Origin: an uncultured Lachnospiraceae bacterium
GTDB lineage: Bacteria > Bacillota > Clostridia > Lachnospirales > Lachnospiraceae
Direction of reading: 5' to 3'
DNA: 12,592 nt
NCBI GenBank assembly: GCA_902783305.1
Contig: CACZQU010000167.1
Span: forward strand, 1-12,592
Each line of letters starts with the position of its first letter. The stretch's first letter is position 1. Positions 5,493-12,592 of the stretch are shown here, piece after piece. The position numbers and the translations under genes are program-made. Under the pieces are notes generated by a model that saw only the letters and a program-made list of their open reading frames with translations, had not been told where the DNA came from and did no database searches.

Positions 5493-7637
5493 ATGAAACA
5501 GTGGGATGCAGTGAAAGCATCTGCGATGATGAAGCGGCTGCTGCCGGTTCTGGTGGTATGCGGGGGAGGGGTCCTGATCAATTTCACCGGAGTGACGACG
5601 GCCAGGCTTCTGAAGCTGCCGTTATATCTTGACAATATCGGGATTATTCTGTCATCGGTACTGGGAGGATATCTTTCCGGTATTTTTGTCGGCTTCATCT
5701 CCAATATTATCAATGGCATTAACGACCCGATTACATATTATTACGGAGTGATCAGCGTTCTGAATGCGGTGCTGGCAGGTTACTTATATAAAAAGGGGTG
5801 CTTTGGCCGCCTCAGAGGGATTGTGCTGACAATAATCGTTCTGGCTCTGAGCGGAGGAGTCCTGGGATCCTGCCTGACCTGGATGCTTTACGGAGGCGGA
5901 TTTGGGGAGGGAATATCTTCGTCGCTGACGATGGCGATTTATTACCGGACCGGCTGGCCGCCATTCTGCTCCCAGCTTTGCGCTGATTTTCTGATGGATA
6001 TTCTGGACAAAGGGATTACGGTCGGGATTTGCGTTTTCGTTTTGTATCTGATTCCATCAAAATGGAAAGACCTCCTTCACCTTCATGGATGGCAGCAGGC
6101 TCCGCTTGACAAGGAGGGGCTTCAGAAGGTGAAAAAGCAGTCCACGGGACTGCATTCGTTCCGGGTGATGATCGTGGGTGTGTTTTCCGTGATCGCTGTG
6201 ATCATTCTTGCTATGGTGACCTCGATCAGCTTCCGGATTTTTCATTCTTCCTCCATGGAGAAAATCAGGCAGGAGGCAGAGAATGCCGTCTGCATGATGA
6301 GCGCGGAGGTGGATCCTCGAATTGTTGCGGAATACCGGGAAAACGGGGAGGAAGCGGAGAACTGGCAGCTGCTCAAAGAGAAGGTGGATAATATCATGTG
6401 TATCTACCAGGATGTGGATGCGCTTTTTATTTTCACGCCCGCAGAGAAAGGGCTGGAGGAGCTGTGCCGCTTTGGAAGAGAGGGAAATGAGGATTCGGAA
6501 AGCCTGAAGCTTCCGGAGCTGGCAGGGATAACAGACGGGCAGGAGAATATGCCGTTTATAAAGGAAGTGGAAAGCCCAGGCGGAGGATTTCTTCTGGCGG
6601 GAGCTGAGGTCATGGATCCTCAGGGAAACCGCTGTTATGTGTTGTCCGGTATCTTCATGCACCATGTGGGAACCTATGATGCTATCTATCTGACCAAGAC
6701 GCTTTCGCTTTTTGCCGCTTTTCTGATCCTGATTCTGGTGGCAGGTGTCTGGCTGGCAGATTATCATCTGGTTTTTCCGATTAATTCCATGGCAATGGCC
6801 GCAGACGAATTCCTCTACGGCAGCGACCAGAAAATGGAGGAAAGCAAAAAGCGGTTTGAGGATCTTAAAATCAGTACCGGGGATGAAATCGAAAATCTTT
6901 TTCACGCGATTCAGAAAACGACAGCAGATACCGTAAAGCAGATCGAAGACACGGAGAAAAAGAATGAAGCGATTCTGCGGCTGCAGAACGGCCTGATCCT
7001 GATCCTGGCGGATCTGGTGGAGAGCCGGGATGAGTTCACAGGGAATCATGTAAAAAACACAGCCGCTTACGTGCAGATCATCATGGAGCAGATGAAAGAA
7101 GACGGTGTTTACGCGGATGAGCTCACGGAGGAATGGATGTGGGATATGTATCACTCCGCTCCGCTTCATGATATCGGTAAAATCGGAGTACCGGATGCTT
7201 TACTCAACAAACCCGGAAGACTGACCGCTGACGAGTTTGAAATGATGAAATCGCATACGGTAAAAGGCGGAAAGATCATTGACAGAGCAATGGCTGCCGT
7301 ATCTTCAGGCGGGGACGTCAGTTATCTGAAGGAAGGCTGGAATGTGGCAGTCTATCATCATGAGAAGTGGGACGGCACAGGCTATCCTTATGGAAAAGCC
7401 GGGTTCGGGATTCCTTTATCGGCAAGGATTATGGCGGTTGCGGATGTGTTTGATGCCCTGGTGTCAAAGCGCAGCTATAAGGAGGCTCTTTCGCCGGATA
7501 CAGCGTTTGAGATCATCCGGAAAGGAGCCGGTACACAGTTTGACCCGGCTGTAGCAGGCGCATTTCTGCGGGCAGAGGACAAGCTCCGGAAAATAGTGTC
7601 AGGGCACCGGCAGGTTGACGGAGGTTCCGGCTCCTGA
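5493..7637 (+). CDS. Membrane HD-GYP protein with ECF-S-like sensor (predicted c-di-GMP phosphodiesterase)
   Basis: The 714-residue protein has three visible parts. Residues about 15-187 form several membrane helices; the PLYLDNIGIILSSVLGGYLSGIFVGFISNIING stretch resembles the substrate-binding S component of ECF vitamin transporters. A helix at about 224-248, a polar probably extracytoplasmic region (about 249-400) and a helix at about 402-424 look like a second sensor unit. A HAMP-like linker (about 425-490) leads into an HD-GYP domain. Metal and signature residues are present: H519, H559-D560 in HDIGKIGVPD, H588, H622-H623, D651, and GTGYP at 628-632. HD-GYP enzymes degrade cyclic-di-GMP, and the complete set suggests an active enzyme. 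The start at 5493 follows TGGAGG. Upstream in-frame codons overlap the promoter and are not used. The ligand is unknown. Confidence 0.9.
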   Translation: MKQWDAVKASAMMKRLLPVLVVCGGGVLINFTGVTTARLLKLPLYLDNIGIILSSVLGGYLSGIFVGFISNIINGINDPITYYYGVISVLNAVLAGYLYKKGCFGRLRGIVLTIIVLALSGGVLGSCLTWMLYGGGFGEGISSSLTMAIYYRTGWPPFCSQLCADFLMDILDKGITVGICVFVLYLIPSKWKDLLHLHGWQQAPLDKEGLQKVKKQSTGLHSFRVMIVGVFSVIAVIILAMVTSISFRIFHSSSMEKIRQEAENAVCMMSAEVDPRIVAEYRENGEEAENWQLLKEKVDNIMCIYQDVDALFIFTPAEKGLEELCRFGREGNEDSESLKLPELAGITDGQENMPFIKEVESPGGGFLLAGAEVMDPQGNRCYVLSGIFMHHVGTYDAIYLTKTLSLFAAFLILILVAGVWLADYHLVFPINSMAMAADEFLYGSDQKMEESKKRFEDLKISTGDEIENLFHAIQKTTADTVKQIEDTEKKNEAILRLQNGLILILADLVESRDEFTGNHVKNTAAYVQIIMEQMKEDGVYADELTEEWMWDMYHSAPLHDIGKIGVPDALLNKPGRLTADEFEMMKSHTVKGGKIIDRAMAAVSSGGDVSYLKEGWNVAVYHHEKWDGTGYPYGKAGFGIPLSARIMAVADVFDALVSKRSYKEALSPDTAFEIIRKGAGTQFDPAVAGAFLRAEDKLRKIVSGHRQVDGGSGS

Positions 7638-7680
7638 GCATCTTAAATTTCTGCCCGATTCAGAGAAAACCCGCAATAAA

Positions 7681-7739
7681 ACAATGAGGGAACGGTTCTT
7701 TGGCGTTGACCGCACGTAAGAGCCGTTCCCTTTTATTGT
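7681..7739. terminator. Bidirectional terminator between the HD-GYP gene and the hicB-like gene
   Basis: AGGGAACGGTTCTT (7687-7700) pairs with AAGAGCCGTTCCCT (7718-7731), with one G-U pair, and TTT follows. Flanking ACAAT (7681-7685) and ATTGT (7734-7738) extend the symmetry. The loop contains a small GCG/CGC hairpin. On the - strand the same stem is followed by AAAATAAAC-complement bases rich in T, so it likely ends transcripts from both sides. Confidence 0.85.
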
Positions 7740-7862
7740 GCTTTTCAGGACTGAATATGATTTTATGTGTCTGCCCGGCGGAGCAGGAACCTTTTCAGAT
7801 GCCGGTCAGAGAAATCGGAAGGACGGATGGATGATCCATAAAGGAATTGTCCGGTAAAAGGC

Positions 7863-8141
7863 TCATTCATCCCAGCCCTCATAAAAACGGTAATTGACCT
7901 GGATGTTCCTGAGGATCTGTCCGCCTGAAAGAGGGATATCCCCCGGATCCGAAACCGGCGGGATGATGGGCGTTTCTTCGGTAAGCTCAACGGTGAGCCA
8001 CTGCGTGGCGGCTTCATTGGCATTTTCGATGGCGTCATCAAGACTTTGGCCGGAGGCGATGCATCCTTCCAGATCCGGGAAAAACGCGTTGTAGCCGCCT
8101 TGGCTGTCAGGAGTAAAAACCGCGGGATAGATAAATTTCAT
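7863..8141 (-). CDS. HicB-like protein (solo, no HicA partner)
   Basis: The 92-residue protein opens MKFIYPAVFTPD, then GGYNAFFPDLEGCIASGQSLDDAIENANEAA, the pattern of the HicB partial RNase-H fold (strand, PDLPG-like turn, helix). HicB proteins are usually antitoxins that pair with the HicA RNA-binding toxin and carry a C-terminal DNA-binding part. Here neither a hicA gene nor an evident DNA-binding tail is present, and the protein ends ...QVNYRFYEGWDE. The gene begins 16 bp after the fhs stop on the same strand, with GGAG before the ATG at 8141, so it is probably co-transcribed with fhs. Solo HicB-like proteins of this size are, to my knowledge, common in Clostridia, with unknown role. It looks intact. 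Confidence 0.8.
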   Translation of the reverse strand: MKFIYPAVFTPDSQGGYNAFFPDLEGCIASGQSLDDAIENANEAATQWLTVELTEETPIIPPVSDPGDIPLSGGQILRNIQVNYRFYEGWDE

Positions 8142-8157
8142 TTGTTTTTCTCCTTTT

Positions 8158-9843
8158 TCAGAACAGGCCGGTGATCCTTCCGTCAGCGTCCACGTCGATC
8201 TTCTCGGCCGCCGGGACCTTGGGGAGTCCGGGCAGGGTCATGATTTCCCCTGTCAGGGCAACCAGGAAGCCTGCTCCCGCGGAAACCTTGAGGTTTCGTA
8301 CGGTCACCTCGAAGTCGGTGGGAGCGCCAAGCTTGGCCGGGTCGTCGGTCAGGCTGTACTGGGTTTTGGCGACGCAGACAGGAAGCTTTCCATAGCCGAG
8401 GGCTTCGAGCTCGAGTGCCTGCTTGGCGGCCGCGGCAGTCATGACAATTCCTTTTCCGCCGTAGATTTTCCGAACGATCTGGTTCAGCTTTTCTTCAATG
8501 GAACCGTCCAGGGAGTAGGCAAAGTCGAATTCATTCGGCTCACCCGTCAGACGGATCACTTCTTCGGCCAGTGCCTGTCCGCCTTCGCTTCCCTTTGCCC
8601 AGACTTCGGAAAGGGCGACGTTGACACCGAGAGCATGGCATCTGGATTCCACCAAGGACAGCTCTGCCGCAGTGTCGGTGGGGAAGGCATTTATGGCGAC
8701 AACGCAGGGAAGATGATACACATTGCGGATATTTCCCACATGCCTCAGCAGGTTGGGCAGTCCCCTCTCCAACGCGTCGAGATTCTCATTGCCAAGCTCA
8801 GCCTTCGGTACGCCGCCGTTATATTTCAGCGCCCGTACGGAAGCGACGATGACTACGGCATCCGGACGCAGGCCGGACATCCGGCACTTGATGTCAAAAA
8901 ATTTCTCCGCGCCCAGATCCGCGCCGAATCCTGCCTCGGTCACGGCATAATCCGCCAGCTTCAAGGCCATCCGTGTGGCAGTGACGGAATTGCAGCCGTG
9001 GGCGATATTGGCAAAGGGGCCTCCATGCACGATGGCCGGCACATGCTCCAGTGTCTGGACGAGGTTAGGCTTGATGGCATCCTTCAGCAGAGCAGCCATA
9101 GCGCCCTGGGCATGGAGATCACCTGCGGTTACCGGACGATGCTCAGAAGGCTTTCCGTAGGTATATCCGATAATGATGCGGGCGAGACGGGCCTTGAGAT
9201 CCTCGATATCCTGAGCCAGGCACAGGATGGCCATGATCTCGGAAGCAACAGTGATATCATATCCGTCTTCTCTGGGGACGCCGTTTGTACGTCCGCCAAG
9301 GCCGTCCACGATATTGCGGAGCTGACGGTCGTTCATATCCACGCACCGGCGCCAGGTGATTTTGCGCGGATCAATACCCAGCTCATTTCCCTGGAAAATA
9401 TGATTGTCGATCATGGCGGCCAGCAGGTTGTTTGCCGCTCCGATGGCGTGGAAATCCCCGGTGAAGTGCAGGTTGATATCCTCCATGGGGACGACCTGCG
9501 CATGTCCGCCGCCGGCAGCGCCTCCCTTGATTCCGAAAACAGGGCCTAAGGAAGGCTCTCTGAGGGCTACGCATACGCTTTTTCCCAGCCGCTGCAGAGA
9601 ATCGGCCAGTCCGATGGTCGTGGTGGTTTTTCCCTCGCCGGCCGGCGTGGGATTGATCGCGGTGACCAGAATAAGCTTTCCGTTTTCTCTGGAATCCTCC
9701 TGCATCAGCCTGCAGTCAATTTTGGCTTTGTATTTTCCATATTGCTCGAGATAGCGGTCTTCAATGCCCGCTTTTTCGGCGATGTGGGTGATAGGCAACA
9801 TTTCGCACTCCTGCGCGATTTCAATATCGGATTTGAATCCCAT
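8158..9843 (-). CDS. fhs: Formate-tetrahydrofolate ligase
   Basis: This 561-residue enzyme (family about 556) joins formate to tetrahydrofolate using ATP, giving 10-formyl-THF for purine synthesis and one-carbon metabolism. In acetogens it is also a step of the Wood-Ljungdahl methyl branch. The P-loop motif [11 protein letters not shown] is at 65-75. The family signature [11 protein letters not shown] is at 104-114 (Tyr is more usual as the last residue), and the second signature [12 protein letters not shown] lies in the middle. [14 protein letters not shown] is also conserved. The start at 9843 follows GGAGG on the - strand and gives [11 protein letters not shown]; the frame runs 20 codons further without a ribosome binding site. 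The only linked gene is the hicB-like one. No other acetogenesis genes are in view, so acetogenic growth is not shown. Confidence 0.97.
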   Translation of the reverse strand: MGFKSDIEIAQECEMLPITHIAEKAGIEDRYLEQYGKYKAKIDCRLMQEDSRENGKLILVTAINPTPAGEGKTTTTIGLADSLQRLGKSVCVALREPSLGPVFGIKGGAAGGGHAQVVPMEDINLHFTGDFHAIGAANNLLAAMIDNHIFQGNELGIDPRKITWRRCVDMNDRQLRNIVDGLGGRTNGVPREDGYDITVASEIMAILCLAQDIEDLKARLARIIIGYTYGKPSEHRPVTAGDLHAQGAMAALLKDAIKPNLVQTLEHVPAIVHGGPFANIAHGCNSVTATRMALKLADYAVTEAGFGADLGAEKFFDIKCRMSGLRPDAVVIVASVRALKYNGGVPKAELGNENLDALERGLPNLLRHVGNIRNVYHLPCVVAINAFPTDTAAELSLVESRCHALGVNVALSEVWAKGSEGGQALAEEVIRLTGEPNEFDFAYSLDGSIEEKLNQIVRKIYGGKGIVMTAAAAKQALELEALGYGKLPVCVAKTQYSLTDDPAKLGAPTDFEVTVRNLKVSAGAGFLVALTGEIMTLPGLPKVPAAEKIDVDADGRITGLF

Positions 9844-9858
9844 AGATTTTCCTCCACG

Positions 9859-9877
9859 AATAATCAAATGGATTATT
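9859..9877 (-). promoter_or_regulatory. Inverted repeat just before the fhs ribosome binding site
   Basis: AATAATC (9859-9865) and GATTATT (9871-9877) form a perfect 7-bp inverted repeat with a 5-bp spacer, directly upstream of the fhs ribosome binding site. It could be a regulator site or a weak A/T hairpin. I could not find convincing -35 and -10 boxes for fhs between the start and the inverted-repeat element at 9914, so the promoter may lie within or beyond the element. Confidence 0.35.
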
Positions 9878-9913
9878 TTCCCGCTCTTTTTCTCCGGCTG
9901 CACCAGACAAAAA

Positions 9914-10107
9914 GTTACTATTCAGCCGTCCCTCCCTTCATTCCAAATTCGCGCCTGTCGGCGCTTTTCCGCCCCGCTTCGCGTGCTAAATTTGTCATGA
10001 AGGGAGGTGACAGCCTGCAGGCTGTCACCTGAAAATGCGCTTATCTTCCCTTACATGCGAGCATGACGTTCAGATAAGCGCATTTTCAGGGACGGCTGAA
10101 TAGTAAC
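9914..10107. repeat. 194-bp multi-hairpin inverted-repeat element (MITE-like)
   Basis: GTTACTATTCAGCCGTCCC (9914-9932) is repeated exactly in inverse orientation at 10089-10107, a 19-bp terminal inverted repeat. Inside lie three further perfect repeats: an 11-bp arm pair (9931-9941 with 9997-10007), a 26-bp palindrome without spacer (10005-10030), and an 18-bp arm pair (10029-10046 with 10072-10089). The stems abut or overlap by two or three bases, so either strand can fold into a four-way junction with almost no unpaired linker. Smaller hairpins sit in the loops (9951-9955 with 9960-9964; CATG twice near 10054-10065). There is no open frame and no clear target-site duplication at the ends. 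It looks like a non-autonomous mobile repeat; it could also act as a terminator for the ROK gene. Confidence 0.85.
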
Positions 10108-10157
10108 AGTTCATATCGTAAACTGGTTCCCTATTCTAACAGTGCTTTCTCCCTGTG

Positions 10158-11327
10158 TCAATCTGATCTTTCGGGAAATGCCTCATCCGTGCTGATGGTC
10201 TGGACAAACTCATCCAGATACATTAATGCTCCGCCAGAAGCAGAGGCTTCTGTTTTATATTTGCATACGGAGATATATCCGGCGTCATCGCAGAAGGGAT
10301 CTTCTGCCAGCACCAGTTCCCTGAGCTGGTCCATATAAGGATCCATGTATTGGCCAAGATAGCCGCCGATTACGATACTGCAGTCAAATAACATCCGGGC
10401 GGCGTTGATGGCAACGGAAATATTGCGAAGATACTCATCCCAGCGCTCCAGCGCCTGAGGGTCCTTTTTCTCGAGCAGATCAAAGTAAGCGGCCAGGTTT
10501 CCGTCGGTAATGTCGGAAAGGGCTTTTGTGGAGCAGTAGGTTTCCATGCATCCTCTTTTCCCGCAATAGCAGCGGCGGCCGTTTCTGACCATGCGGATAT
10601 GGCCGATCTCTCCGCTGCGCTGGTTCAGTCCGTCATAAGGACTGCCGCCCAGAAACGGCGTGCCGATGATGGAGTCAGAGATCATCAGATAGAAGAAATC
10701 GGTCACGTCATGATTGAACCAGCTTTCTGCGTAGGCGGCGGCCTTCCCGTCATGACAGAAACGGGTAGGATAGGGAATATATGCGGATAATTCGGAGCAG
10801 GAGATGACCGGTTCTTCGCCCAGAACTCCATTATAGTAGGTATGCTGTCTGTCCTGGGAGATGAGAGAGGGCATCACCAGGGCGACGCCGAGAATCTGGT
10901 CATCTAAGGCTTCGCTTTCCCTGACGACTTTCGCTACGATCTCTCCTATTTTCCGGTAGTACGCATCGCTTCGGGCAAAGACCTGGCGCTGCCTGAACTG
11001 GGAAACGACATGGCCCTGGAGGTTGATGACGACGGCAGAGATATGGTGTCCTGTGATGTTGACCCCGACAGCGACATGGACGCTTCCGTCTGCGTTATAA
11101 AGCTTTGAATTCCTGCCCCCGGTGTTTTTGCGCACATCACTGGACAGAACCAGATTCTGTTTTTCGAGTACGGAGAGGTTTTTGGCAACCGTGGGAAGGC
11201 TGAGCTGAAGCTCTGCGGCAATCTCCGAGGTGGACATTTCTCCGCTCCTTCTCATCAGATTGTATACCCTCAGCAGATTATTCTGTCTGATATCGTCTCT
11301 GGTAATTCGCTTCGCTTGCTTCAACAT
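10158..11327 (-). CDS. ROK-family transcriptional repressor (NagC/XylR type)
   Basis: This 389-residue protein is the usual ROK regulator size. Residues about 14-77 form a winged helix-turn-helix (SEIAAELQLSLPTVAKNLSVLEKQNLV, wing with GGR). The rest is a sugar-kinase-like ROK domain: GVNITGHHISAVVI near 88-101, HDGKAAAYAE at 192-201, and the zinc-binding motif with H243, C253, C255 and C260 (GH...C.CG..GC.E). The glycine-rich phosphate loop is altered (SDSIIGTPFLGG), so it is probably a regulator rather than a kinase. ROK repressors bind sugars and release DNA. The start at 11327 follows AAAGG by 8 bases and gives MLKQAKRITRDDIRQNN. A 100-codon upstream frame has no family similarity. It is divergent from a polyol dehydrogenase with a shared operator region. 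Confidence 0.92.
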   Translation of the reverse strand: MLKQAKRITRDDIRQNNLLRVYNLMRRSGEMSTSEIAAELQLSLPTVAKNLSVLEKQNLVLSSDVRKNTGGRNSKLYNADGSVHVAVGVNITGHHISAVVINLQGHVVSQFRQRQVFARSDAYYRKIGEIVAKVVRESEALDDQILGVALVMPSLISQDRQHTYYNGVLGEEPVISCSELSAYIPYPTRFCHDGKAAAYAESWFNHDVTDFFYLMISDSIIGTPFLGGSPYDGLNQRSGEIGHIRMVRNGRRCYCGKRGCMETYCSTKALSDITDGNLAAYFDLLEKKDPQALERWDEYLRNISVAINAARMLFDCSIVIGGYLGQYMDPYMDQLRELVLAEDPFCDDAGYISVCKYKTEASASGGALMYLDEFVQTISTDEAFPERSD

Positions 11328-11637
11328 GGAAGGTACCTTTCTTTGAAGTGCTGTAACTGTCCGGTCAATGCAGCGCACCCGCCGCGAGGCATGTGCAGAA
11401 ATGGTCGGCCGCCGGCGGCAGCCATATCTTTGCCGCAGCGCGTCTGCCGCTGTATCGGTGAAGGAGCTTGTGACTGAACAGATACGGATTACAGTTCGTG
11501 ATCCATGAACAGATCCGGCAGCCATAAAACCTGATGCCCGGGCGGCCGGAGCCGGAATGAAGGAGTGCTTGCAGGTGTAACTGAACAAAAACACAGGAAA
11601 AGATTTGTCATATTTGACTATTGCCATAAAAGAAACC
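11328..11637 (-). other. Long gene-free leader of the ROK gene
   Basis: About 310 bp separate the predicted ROK promoter from its start. An open frame continues in phase with the ROK gene, but it lacks a ribosome binding site and its product is low-complexity Arg/Ala/Ser-rich sequence. Visible structure: a perfect 12-bp palindrome GCCGCCGGCGGC (11408-11419), and a direct repeat TGAACAGATACGG (11475-11487) and TGAACAGATCCGG (11506-11518), 31 bp apart start to start. A looser copy of TGAACA lies at 11582-11587, each of the outer copies preceded by GAAGGAG and CTTG. Confidence 0.45.
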
Positions 11638-11640
11638 GGA

Positions 11641-11711
11641 TGATATAATAATTAAAGTGAATTTAAAAATGAATAACATAATTGATTTTTTAATTCACTT
11701 TAATTATATCA
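11641..11711. promoter_or_regulatory. Divergent promoters with paired operators, ROK gene / polyol dehydrogenase
   Basis: An A/T-rich inverted repeat (11641-11670 against 11685-11711) is near symmetrical. Each arm holds TTAAAGTGAATT or its complement (11652-11663 and 11692-11703). On the + strand TTGATT (11682-11687), 17 bp, then TATATC (11705-11710) points at the dehydrogenase. On the - strand TTCATT (11668-11673 complement), 17 bp, then TATTAT (11645-11650 complement) points at the ROK gene. Each 12-bp site lies in the spacer of one promoter, so a bound dimer would block both. ROK proteins bind A/T-rich palindromes, so the ROK protein is the likely ligand, by inference. Confidence 0.65.
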
Positions 11712-11771
11712 GAGGATTGCGTTTTACGCAAGTATTTCCTTATGATTGCTCTAAGGATCGGTCAGCAGGGA

Positions 11772-11820
11772 GGTACAATTCACGGCCTGACCCTTCCCCG
11801 CACGCGAGGTGAATGGTACC
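11772..11820 (+). promoter_or_regulatory. Hairpin in the 5' leader of the polyol dehydrogenase
   Basis: GGTACAATTCAC (11772-11783) pairs with GTGAATGGTACC (11809-11820) with one mismatch, around a 25-nt loop. It sits between the promoter and the ribosome binding site AGGAGG (11863-11868) in a leader of about 155 nt. No T run follows, so it is not a simple terminator. It may be a protein site or RNA structure. Note that GTGAAT also occurs in the operator arms. Confidence 0.4.
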
Positions 11821-11875
11821 CTGGAAATGGCCGTCCGCAGTCAGAAAACCAAGATATGATTCAGGAGGTAGATCT

Positions 11876-12592
11876 ATGAGCGCTAAGGGCAGTATTCCTA
11901 AGACAATGAAAGCTTTGGTAGCCTATGGAAGGAATGATTATCGTTTTGAACCGGAATATCCCACACCGGAGTGCGGGCCGGATGACATCATTATCAAGAC
12001 GGAAGCCTGCGGAATCTGCGCGGGGGACCTGAAATGCCAGCATGGAGTACCGATGTTCTGGGGAGATGACATGCAGCCGGCATGGGTGAAGCCTCCTTTC
12101 ATTCCCGGTCATGAATTCTTCGGCCGTGTCGTTCAGGTCGGAGAGAATGTAACCGAATATCAGCTGGGCGACAGGATCACGGCAGACCAGATCGTTCCCT
12201 GCGGCAAATGCCGTTTCTGCAAGGACGGTCATTACTGGATGTGCCAGCCTCATGACATGTACGGATTCCAGTATTACAACAATGGCGGCATGGCAGAATA
12301 TGTCAGATATGTCAAAAACAGCGTGATCAGCCGTGTTCCGGAGGAAATGAGCGTGGAGCAGGCGCTTCTGATCGAGCCCTTCGGATGCTCAAAGCATGCA
12401 GTAGACCGCGCGAAGATTACCAATGAAGATGTCGTCGTCATTTCCGGCGCGGGAACCCTTGGTCTCGGCATGATTACCTATGCCCGGATGAAGAACCCGA
12501 AGCTGCTGATCGTCCTTGATATGCAGGACAACCGCCTGGAGAAGGCGAAGGAGTTTGGAGCAGACCTGGTTTTCAATCCCGGAAAATGTGAC
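11876..12592 (+). CDS. Zinc-dependent polyol dehydrogenase, erythritol/L-threitol dehydrogenase-like (5' part)
   Basis: The gene starts at ATG 11876 after AGGAGG (11863-11868) and runs 239 codons to the window edge with no stop. It is a medium-chain zinc alcohol dehydrogenase: catalytic-zinc ligands C48 in CGICAGD and H79-E80 in PGHEF, with E167 in IEPFGC. Structural-zinc cysteines are C109, C112, C115 and C123, and a GroES-like N-terminal domain is followed by the Rossmann motif GAGTLGLG at 191-198. D215 at the end of the second strand suggests NAD preference. The stretches VPCGKCRFCKDGHYWMC and QPHDMYGF match what I recall of erythritol/L-threitol dehydrogenases; sorbitol- and threonine-dehydrogenase relatives are alternatives. 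It probably oxidises a sugar alcohol to a ketose as the first gene of an operon controlled by the divergent ROK repressor. Confidence 0.9.
   Translation, partial: MSAKGSIPKTMKALVAYGRNDYRFEPEYPTPECGPDDIIIKTEACGICAGDLKCQHGVPMFWGDDMQPAWVKPPFIPGHEFFGRVVQVGENVTEYQLGDRITADQIVPCGKCRFCKDGHYWMCQPHDMYGFQYYNNGGMAEYVRYVKNSVISRVPEEMSVEQALLIEPFGCSKHAVDRAKITNEDVVVISGAGTLGLGMITYARMKNPKLLIVLDMQDNRLEKAKEFGADLVFNPGKCD

Noticed and set aside
6057..7169. 370-codon - strand frame opposite the HD-GYP gene
   Set aside because: It is long but antisense to a well-conserved protein; its product is His/Leu/Arg-rich with no recognisable domain, typical of an antisense shadow.
7763..7870. 35-codon frame whose ATG overlaps the hicB-like stop (possible tiny partner gene)
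   Set aside because: The ATGA overlap hints at coupling, but the product is basic, very short, resembles no HicA toxin, and no separate ribosome binding site is evident.
8635..9549. 304-codon + strand frame opposite fhs
   Set aside because: Antisense shadow of fhs, lacking family similarity.
11328..11627. 100-codon N-terminal extension of the ROK regulator
   Set aside because: It begins without a ribosome binding site and encodes low-complexity sequence; the ATG at 11327 gives the usual ROK length and start.

Overview
The window looks like a chromosomal piece from an anaerobic Firmicute of the class Clostridia, most likely a Lachnospiraceae-type gut bacterium. This rests on strong AGGAGG-type ribosome binding sites before nearly every gene, roughly balanced base composition, T-tailed intrinsic terminators, and the gene set: a short CstA, Fhs, a solo HicB-like protein, an HD-GYP protein and a ROK regulator. 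No rRNA, tRNA, CRISPR array, phage gene or transposase gene is visible. The taxonomic guess is inference; no marker gene settles it.

Layout, left to right. (1) 1-856: a RelB/RelE-type toxin-antitoxin module on the + strand. A 15-bp palindrome overlaps its -10 box, and a structured stretch and a bidirectional terminator follow it. (2) 857-1741: dapA (lysine/diaminopimelate synthesis) on the - strand, convergent with the toxin and with a leader of about 145 nt. (3) 2107-3129: two uncharacterised + strand genes of 100 and 200 codons, the second with its own promoter. (4) 3428-5173: a CstA-family transporter behind a 298-bp gene-free leader, closed by a strong terminator. (5) 5493-7637: a membrane HD-GYP protein, a predicted cyclic-di-GMP phosphodiesterase, with an ECF-S-like membrane domain at its N-terminus. 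(6) 7863-9843, - strand: fhs (formate-tetrahydrofolate ligase) followed 16 bp later by a solo HicB-like gene. (7) 9914-10107: a 194-bp element made almost entirely of perfect inverted repeats. It sits between fhs and the upstream ROK gene and is the most unusual object here. (8) 10158-11327, - strand: a ROK-family repressor. (9) 11876 to the window end, + strand: a zinc polyol dehydrogenase resembling erythritol/L-threitol dehydrogenases, cut off by the window edge.

How the genes work together. The ROK gene and the dehydrogenase are divergent. Two copies of a 12-bp site lie in the spacers of two facing promoters in an A/T-rich inverted repeat, so the ROK protein probably represses both itself and a polyol-use operon that continues past the window. 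fhs feeds one-carbon units into tetrahydrofolate metabolism. dapA feeds lysine and cell-wall synthesis. CstA probably imports pyruvate or peptides, and the HD-GYP protein next to it is separated by a terminator and has its own promoter, so any link is only by position. The toxin-antitoxin pair and the inverted-repeat element are the accessory features.
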